Source: DASXTB01 sp036505615
GTDB taxonomy: Bacteria; Acidobacteriota; UBA6911; JACQSX01
Assembly: GCA_036505615.1 (NCBI GenBank)
Contig: DASXTB010000106.1
Location: 1 to 36,889, forward strand
Length of the DNA: 36,889 nucleotides
Direction: 5' to 3'
Shown: positions 32,279 through 36,889 of the stretch, piece by piece
Layout: each line of letters starts with the position of its first letter
How positions within the stretch are numbered: the stretch's first letter is position 1
The notes under the pieces: model-generated
The model's database searches: none
What the model was told of the DNA's origin: nothing
Seen by the model: only the letters and a program-made list of their open reading frames with translations
Position numbers and translations under genes: made by a program

Positions 32279-33109
32279 GTGAAACGCTTCTTGTGCTCTA
32301 CTTTTCTCCTGAGCGCGATTTGGGCAGCAATGGCTGGCTGCGGAAAAAAGGAGTCGGCTAACGCGCTGGACCGTATTCAGGGCGAGAAGCATCTGTATGT
32401 CGCGGTTCAGCCGGTCAACCTGCCCTTTGCCTTCAGCTCCGGGACAAAAATCATCGGCCTTGATGCGGACCTGGCAGAAGCGATTGCCAAGAAACTCAAC
32501 GTCCGGGTAAAGTGGGTCAAAAAGACCTTTGAGGATCTGTTTGAAACCCTCACTGAAAAGAAAGCGGACTTGGTCATCTCGGCCATAACCATTACCAATC
32601 AACGGAAGGAAAAATTTGCGTTTTCCCATCCCTACTTCCAGTCGGGCCAGATTCTTGCCATTCGGAAGGACAGCGAGAAGGAGATTCGAGGGCTGGCCGA
32701 TTTGACGGGCAAGAAGGTGGGAGTGCAAATTGAGACTACTGGCCACATGTTTGCCCAGAACGAACCACGTCTTAAGGGCGCCGAGCTTGTGACCACTGCT
32801 AGTATCGATTCGGCGCTTTTAAGGTTAAACAACCACGCCCTGGATGCAGTAGTGGGTGATTTTCCGATTGTTGTCGACAGCGTAGAGGAGAGTTTTTCTA
32901 CCCTCACCATCGTCGGCAAGCCTCTGACTAACGAACAGTACGGCGTAGTCATGCGAAAAGGTGAAGGAGAGCTGTTGCAAATTGTCAATCAGACCATTGA
33001 CGAATTGAAATCTCAGGGAAAACTGGAAGAGTTGGGGCAAAAATGGTTCAAGAAGTACGACAGAATCAAACAATTGCAAAGTCAGGTGCCGGGGCAACCG
33101 CTGGGATGA
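32279..33109 (+). CDS. Amino-acid-type ABC solute-binding lipoprotein (family 3)
   Basis: This 276-residue SBP_bac_3 protein begins at a GTG (32279). A lipobox MAGC gives the lipidated C21. Domain features are LYVAVQPVNLPFAF, GLDADLAEAIAKKLNVRVKW, then DLVISAITITNQRKEKFAFS and KKVGVQIETTGHMF. It would bind an amino acid or similar small ligand. No permease or ATPase of the polar amino acid type is adjacent, so it may serve a distant transporter or act as a sensor. Its stop overlaps the HtrA start (ATGA at 33106-33109), which means translational coupling. Confidence 0.9.
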   Translation: MKRFLCSTFLLSAIWAAMAGCGKKESANALDRIQGEKHLYVAVQPVNLPFAFSSGTKIIGLDADLAEAIAKKLNVRVKWVKKTFEDLFETLTEKKADLVISAITITNQRKEKFAFSHPYFQSGQILAIRKDSEKEIRGLADLTGKKVGVQIETTGHMFAQNEPRLKGAELVTTASIDSALLRLNNHALDAVVGDFPIVVDSVEESFSTLTIVGKPLTNEQYGVVMRKGEGELLQIVNQTIDELKSQGKLEELGQKWFKKYDRIKQLQSQVPGQPLG

Positions 33110-34263
33110 AGCCTTCGCTCTTTTTGAAACTTGTTTTGTTTTCCGGGCTGGTCTCGGCGGCGATTCTCTTTGTCACTCTTCGCTGGACTGCGCCGCCGGC
33201 TTCCCAGGGGGGCGCTCCGCCTGCCAAGAGCGATGGTCTGCTCCCTATAACCGAAGATGAACGGAACAACATTGAAATCTATCGGCGGACCAGCGGTGGA
33301 GTGGTCAATGTCACCAGTACCACGGTTGAATATGATTTTTTCTTCGAGCCCGTTCCCGCTCAGGGGATCGGATCCGGATCCGTGATTGATTTGCAGGGTC
33401 ACATTCTGACCAATAACCACGTGATTGAAGGCGCTGAAAAACTGGAGGTGACGCTGAGTGACAAATCCAAGTACCGCGCTCGCGTGATTGGCGCCGATCC
33501 GGTCGCCGATGTGGCCGTAATTCAAATTGATGCGCCCAAGAACAAGCTGCATCCTATCCCGTTTAATACCTCCGGCAACATCCAGGTGGGCCAAAAAGTC
33601 CTGGCCATCGGAAACCCGTTTGGACTGGAACAAACGCTGACCACGGGCATCGTAAGCTCCGTAAACCGATCGATTCGCACGGAAAATGGGATGTTGATGA
33701 ATGACCTGATCCAGACGGATGCGGCGATCAACCCTGGAAACAGCGGCGGTCCCCTCCTCAATACTGCCGGTGAGATGATCGGCGTGAATACGACCATTTT
33801 CAGCATCCGCGGAGGCGGGAACATCGGGATCGGGTTTGCGGTCGGCGTGAGAACTTTGAACCGGTTGGTCCCGCAACTGACCCGTTATGGAAAAGTGGTG
33901 CGTCCCGCCATTGGGATTCGTGGACAACCCATTTTCCCCGAGCTGGCTGATCTGCTTCGACTGCCAGTGGAACGCGGGGTGCTGGTAATTTCCGTAGAAC
34001 CGAATTCTACGGCCGACATTTCTGGGATCAAGGGAGCCGACCGGCGCGTACGTATCGGTAACGTGATTGTTCCGGTCGGTGGAGACATTATTGTGAGCGT
34101 TGAGGGGCGGGAAGTTAGTTCGGTTCAGGATATTGATGAAGTCTTGAAGGATCGCAACCCTGGAGATCGGGCCGATGCCGTCGTTTACCGCAACGGACAG
34201 CGCCGAACGATCTCGCTTACGCTCGCCGAAAAGCAGGCACGGAGAGGAATTCTGAGGTTCTAG
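33106..34263 (+). CDS. HtrA/DegP-like membrane-anchored serine protease
   Basis: With the ATG at 33106 (ATGA overlap with the binding-protein stop) the product is 385 residues. An uncleaved N-terminal membrane anchor (LFLKLVLFSGLVSAAILFV) puts the protease in the periplasm. The trypsin-like triad is H105 (LTNNHVIEG), D135 (DPVADVAVIQI) and S213 (NPGNSGGPL). One PDZ domain follows (about 275-375; RGVLVISVEPNSTADISGIK, DRNPGDRADAVVYRNG). This single-PDZ layout matches DegS/HtrA-type quality-control proteases. Its role with the binding protein is not clear. Confidence 0.94.
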   Translation: MKPSLFLKLVLFSGLVSAAILFVTLRWTAPPASQGGAPPAKSDGLLPITEDERNNIEIYRRTSGGVVNVTSTTVEYDFFFEPVPAQGIGSGSVIDLQGHILTNNHVIEGAEKLEVTLSDKSKYRARVIGADPVADVAVIQIDAPKNKLHPIPFNTSGNIQVGQKVLAIGNPFGLEQTLTTGIVSSVNRSIRTENGMLMNDLIQTDAAINPGNSGGPLLNTAGEMIGVNTTIFSIRGGGNIGIGFAVGVRTLNRLVPQLTRYGKVVRPAIGIRGQPIFPELADLLRLPVERGVLVISVEPNSTADISGIKGADRRVRIGNVIVPVGGDIIVSVEGREVSSVQDIDEVLKDRNPGDRADAVVYRNGQRRTISLTLAEKQARRGILRF

Positions 34264-34271
34264 CCGTGCTT

Positions 34272-34348
34272 AGCCATCACCGTCAGCGATCAGCCATCAG
34301 CAAAGCGGCGTTCACCAGTCAAACGGCTGTTAGCTGAAAGCTGATTGC
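34272..34348. repeat. Inverted heptamer arrays (NNATCAG words)
   Basis: The left arm CCATCAC, CGTCAGC, GATCAGC, CATCAGC (34273-34301) and the right arm GCTGTTA, GCTGAAA, GCTGATT (34325-34345) are reverse complements with a short spacer. They fill the gap between the protease stop and the DnaC-like start, and are the same family as 2791-3067. Confidence 0.7.
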
Positions 34349-35139
34349 TCTATGTTCCCAGTCCACTTGGAGACCCCTTGACTTTCGATCAGGTGCAAAC
34401 GGAGCAGCGCTGCCCTCATTGTGACGGCACCGGGTGGCGCTTGGACGAGGCGACCAATTCGGTTCAGCGCTGCCAGTGTGCTCTCCAGCGCGAGGTCGCG
34501 CTACGGCTGCAAGCGGCCCGAATCCCTCCCCGCTACCGGCACTGTAACCTCGAAGACTATCATCCCGAAAACGAATCACAGCAAAAGGCCAAGAAATTCT
34601 GCGAGAGATTCATAGAACAGTTTCCTCTGGTAGAAGGAGGCTTGCTCTTCACCGGAAACTGCGGGGTGGGTAAGACTCACCTTGCCATCGCAATTCTTGC
34701 GAAGTTAATCGAGGAGAAGGGAGTGCATGGCCTCTTCTACGATTTTCGTGATCTGCTGAGAGAGATCCAGCATTCTTGGAATCCGGTTTCGCAATCTTCA
34801 GAAATCGAGGTGTTACGGCCCGTCTTGGAGACCGAGCTTCTGGTATTGGATGAGCTGGGTGCCAATAAGCCAACAGCTTGGGTGCAGGATACGATGACCC
34901 ACGTCATCAACTCGCGCTACAACGAGAAGCTGATCACGATTTTTACTTCGAATTTTCCCGACGAGCAAGACGATTCTCGGTCGGACCGGCACGCCGATCT
35001 TGTTGCTCGACGCGAGGAAACGCTTACCGACCGGGTGGGCGTCAGGTTGCGCAGCAGGCTTTACGAAATGTGTAAGCTTGTGGAAATCCGCGGCGACGAC
35101 TTCCGAAAGAGTGTGCGCCAGGCGGGATACCGGTTCTAA
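34345..35139 (+). CDS. DnaC/IstB-like AAA+ helicase loader with N-terminal zinc motif
   Basis: The 264-residue ATPase has a Cys4 motif near the start (C23, C26, C43, C45: CPHCDGTG and QRCQC), then the AAA+ core: Walker A GNCGVGKT (104-111), Walker B LLVLDELGA (165-173), sensor 1 in IFTSNFPD, and the Arg finger region RLRSRLYEMC. This is the DnaC/DnaI-like replicative helicase loader family, which also includes IstB transposition proteins. There is no transposase next to it, so the loader interpretation is preferred. The start is uncertain: TTG at 34345 is the longest form; GTT/CTG-type alternatives are weak. Confidence 0.87.
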   Translation: MLYVPSPLGDPLTFDQVQTEQRCPHCDGTGWRLDEATNSVQRCQCALQREVALRLQAARIPPRYRHCNLEDYHPENESQQKAKKFCERFIEQFPLVEGGLLFTGNCGVGKTHLAIAILAKLIEEKGVHGLFYDFRDLLREIQHSWNPVSQSSEIEVLRPVLETELLVLDELGANKPTAWVQDTMTHVINSRYNEKLITIFTSNFPDEQDDSRSDRHADLVARREETLTDRVGVRLRSRLYEMCKLVEIRGDDFRKSVRQAGYRF

Positions 35140-35180
35140 GAGTCGCAATTTCCAATGGCCGCTGTCGCCGCTTCCTCTCC

Positions 35181-35360
35181 CGGCGAGGCTTGGAGACTGT
35201 CTCAAAACTATGAAACCACGGGGAACACTGGGAACAGGGGGACCACAAGGGTTTTCGAAATTGGCAGTAAATTTTTATTAATAAAGGAACCATTAAATTC
35301 CCCGTGTTCCCACTGTTCCCCGTGGTTCGTAGTTTTGAGACACTCTCCAAGCCTCGTCCG
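35181..35360. repeat. 180-bp element with about 60-bp inverted termini
   Basis: The left arm 35181-35241 (CGGCGAGGCTTGGAGACTGT, then CTCAAAACTATGAAACCACG, GGGAACACTGGGAACAGGGG) and the right arm 35299-35360 are reverse complements with a handful of mismatches; the 57-base loop is AT-rich. It is the longest TIR element here and looks like a non-autonomous mobile element. The core GAAACCACGGGGAACACT is shared with 21522-21652. The remainder of the gap to 35474 has no gene. Confidence 0.85.
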
Positions 35361-35474
35361 AACCGCTTTTTATTCATCCTTCCGAGGCTCTACCTCGAAA
35401 TGTACTGGAACAGGACGCCTTGTGAAAATGAACCGATAGTTGTGGCTTGTAATCCGGTGTACTGACGGATTGCG

Positions 35475-36788
35475 ATGATTAAACATCCAATTTCCAAGGC
35501 CCCAATTGATAATTCCGTCGCACCCACACTGATTCGCGCCCTGGGCACGCTGGACTTGACGGCTGTCGGCATCAACGGCGTTATCGGGGCGGGCATCTTT
35601 CTCATCCCAGCCACTATCGCGAGCATTCTTGGAGCCGCCAGCATCTGGGCGTACCTCGCCGCCGGCTCTGTTATCTGCTTGATTGTTTTTTGCTTTGCCG
35701 AGGCAGGGAGCTGGATTCAGTCGACGGGCGGACCCTATGTTTACGCCCGCAATGTATTTGGCAGATTCGCCGGTTTCCAAATCGGATGGATGACATGGCT
35801 GGCCCGCGTCGCTGGCCTGGCTGCCCTGAGCAACGGTTTTGCCGCGTCGCTTGGCTATTTTTGGCGTCCTGCAGCCGGGTCCTTGAAGATGATCGCCATA
35901 ACGCTGCTGTTTCTGTTCGTCACCTGGATCAACCTGATTGGAGTGCGGTTCGGCAAGCGCGTCATCAACGGACTTACGGTAGCCAAGTTGTTGCCCCTAT
36001 TCTTATTTGTCGCTGGAGGATTTTTTTTTGTCGACTGGACTCGGTATCAGACGATGAATCTGCAGCAGATCTCTCGCCTCGGAGAAGGGACGTTGCTTCT
36101 AGTGTTTGCCCTGACCGGATGGGAAGTGGCAGTCATTCCGGCTGAAGAGGTAAAAAACCCGCGCAAGAGCATCCCGCTGGCCCTGACCATCACCATTCTG
36201 TTTGTAACTGTTTTCTACATGCTGATTCAGCTGGTCGCTTATGGCGTGCTGCCTGGAATTGAAAACAGTGCGACGCCCCTTGCTTCCGCGGCGAACGTAA
36301 TTGGCGGAGGGCTGGGGGCAAGCGGAATAACACTGGCGGCTCTGCTGTCGATTACGGGAACCTGCAGTGGTCTGATGCTGGCCGGACCAAGGATGCTCTA
36401 TGCCTTCGCCACCGAGAAAGACATCCCCTTTTTGTTTGCCCATGTACACCCTAGATACCGTACTCCGCATATCGCCATTTTAGTTACCGCGGCAGTTTCC
36501 TTGTTTCTCGCGTATCTGGGGAATTTTGCTCAAATGGCCGCGCTGGCTGCGATTGCACGTTTGATCTCTTATGTGGGCGTATGCCTGGCAGTGCCCTTTC
36601 TGAGAAGGAAAATCACCGTCGACGGAAAGCGCTTCGTGTTGCCTGGAGGTTGGCTTATCCCCGCTCTGGCGACCGGTCTTTCGTTCTGGTTGATTGCTCA
36701 CAGTACCAGAACTCAATTCGCTCTAGCGCTAGGAGCCGCGGGCGTCGGAACCGCTTTATATCTAGTCAGTCGCAGAAACCGGAAATGA
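35475..36788 (+). CDS. APC-family amino acid permease
   Basis: This 437-residue transporter belongs to the amino acid-polyamine-organocation superfamily. The TM1 signature VIGAGIFLIPATIAS (near 37-51) is clear, with FAEAGSWIQSTGGPYVYARN in TM3 and FALTGWEVAVIPAEEVKNPR near TM6. About twelve membrane segments are present. The substrate is probably an amino acid or polyamine; no metabolic gene is next to it. The ATG at 35475 lies 115 bases after the inverted-repeat element. Confidence 0.92.
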   Translation: MIKHPISKAPIDNSVAPTLIRALGTLDLTAVGINGVIGAGIFLIPATIASILGAASIWAYLAAGSVICLIVFCFAEAGSWIQSTGGPYVYARNVFGRFAGFQIGWMTWLARVAGLAALSNGFAASLGYFWRPAAGSLKMIAITLLFLFVTWINLIGVRFGKRVINGLTVAKLLPLFLFVAGGFFFVDWTRYQTMNLQQISRLGEGTLLLVFALTGWEVAVIPAEEVKNPRKSIPLALTITILFVTVFYMLIQLVAYGVLPGIENSATPLASAANVIGGGLGASGITLAALLSITGTCSGLMLAGPRMLYAFATEKDIPFLFAHVHPRYRTPHIAILVTAAVSLFLAYLGNFAQMAALAAIARLISYVGVCLAVPFLRRKITVDGKRFVLPGGWLIPALATGLSFWLIAHSTRTQFALALGAAGVGTALYLVSRRNRK

Positions 36789-36803
36789 AGGGCTAGAAGC
36801 AAC

Positions 36804-36834
36804 TTAGGACACGGAAGACACAGAGAACACGGAA
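36804..36834 (+). repeat. GGACACGGA-family left arm, probably element cut by window end
   Basis: TTAGGACACGGAAGACACAG, then AGAACACGGA: three nonamers GGACACGGA, AGACACAGA, GAACACGGA, as in the left arm of the 27870 element. The opposite arm would lie beyond the window. Confidence 0.6.
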
Positions 36835-36889
36835 ACAAGCTGAATCCTGGAGCATGAAGGCACGCCACCAAAGCTTTAGTTATCGAGCC

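Noticed and set aside
33082..33927. A 281-codon minus-strand frame opposite the HtrA gene
   Set aside because: The plus strand carries the intact serine protease triad and PDZ domain; the antisense product shows no domain logic.
34345..35139. IS21 transposition helper IstB
   Set aside because: No IstA transposase or IS21 termini are adjacent, and the Cys4 motif fits DnaI/DnaC-like loaders better.

Overview
The window looks like a chromosomal contig of a Gram-negative soil or sediment bacterium, most likely an acidobacterium or a close relative. Reasons: about 55% GC by eye; outer-membrane traits (a barrel protein with a C-terminal aromatic signal, LolA-like and lipoprotein signals, an ArnT-like transferase); an 836-residue secreted PIG-L deacetylase and a small secreted protein with an 'FSGTWSLDKAKSDP' start, both of which I associate with Acidobacteriota; and gene junctions crowded with short-period inverted repeats. 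No phage, conjugative or CRISPR genes, no intact transposase, and no tRNA or rRNA were seen. The taxon is an inference.

Layout. 1-2.8 kb: a partial secreted protein (-), a radical SAM/SPASM protein (-) and UppP (+). 3.1-7 kb: a small secreted protein, RarA (-), a TrmH/SpoU rRNA methyltransferase (-) and divergent TsaC (+). 7.2-11.4 kb, all minus: a solitary oligopeptide-type binding lipoprotein, a four-helix-bundle protein, an XdhC-type protein and NagZ. 11.5-11.9 kb: facing-away relics of an AraC-type regulator and an aldo/keto reductase. 11.9-17.4 kb, minus: an ArnC-like GT2, an ArnT-like GT39/83 and MutS. 17.7-21.5 kb, plus: TsaB, RimI-like acetyltransferase and PIG-L deacetylase, tightly packed. 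21.7-23 kb: MFS transporter. 23.3-27.9 kb: ABC ATPase, FtsX-like permease, LolA-like periplasmic protein and outer-membrane barrel. 28.1-32.1 kb: LytS-type histidine kinase, receiver-SpoIIE phosphatase and receiver-LytTR regulator. 32.3-34.3 kb: amino-acid-type binding lipoprotein translationally coupled to an HtrA protease. 34.3-36.8 kb: DnaC-like loader ATPase and APC permease.

How the parts may work together. TsaC and TsaB belong to the same t6A tRNA pathway though 11 kb apart. GT2 plus GT39, with UppP as lipid-carrier recycler, fit envelope glycan modification. The ABC/FtsX/LolA-like/barrel set has one component for each envelope layer and looks like a lipid or lipoprotein export line; the adjacent kinase and two regulators could be its sensor or an independent branched pathway, in which two nearly identical receivers carry different outputs (a phosphatase and a DNA-binding domain).

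The most unusual non-genic feature is the way gene junctions are filled with degenerate arrays of period 6, 7, 8 or 9 bases, each with a fixed core and drifting flanks, and mostly arranged as two inverted arms. At least seven word families occur here. Some occupy a whole intergenic space and one is translated into a lipoprotein signal region. Other small palindromic elements (REP-like pairs with compensatory changes, TIR elements of 120-220 bp) add to this.
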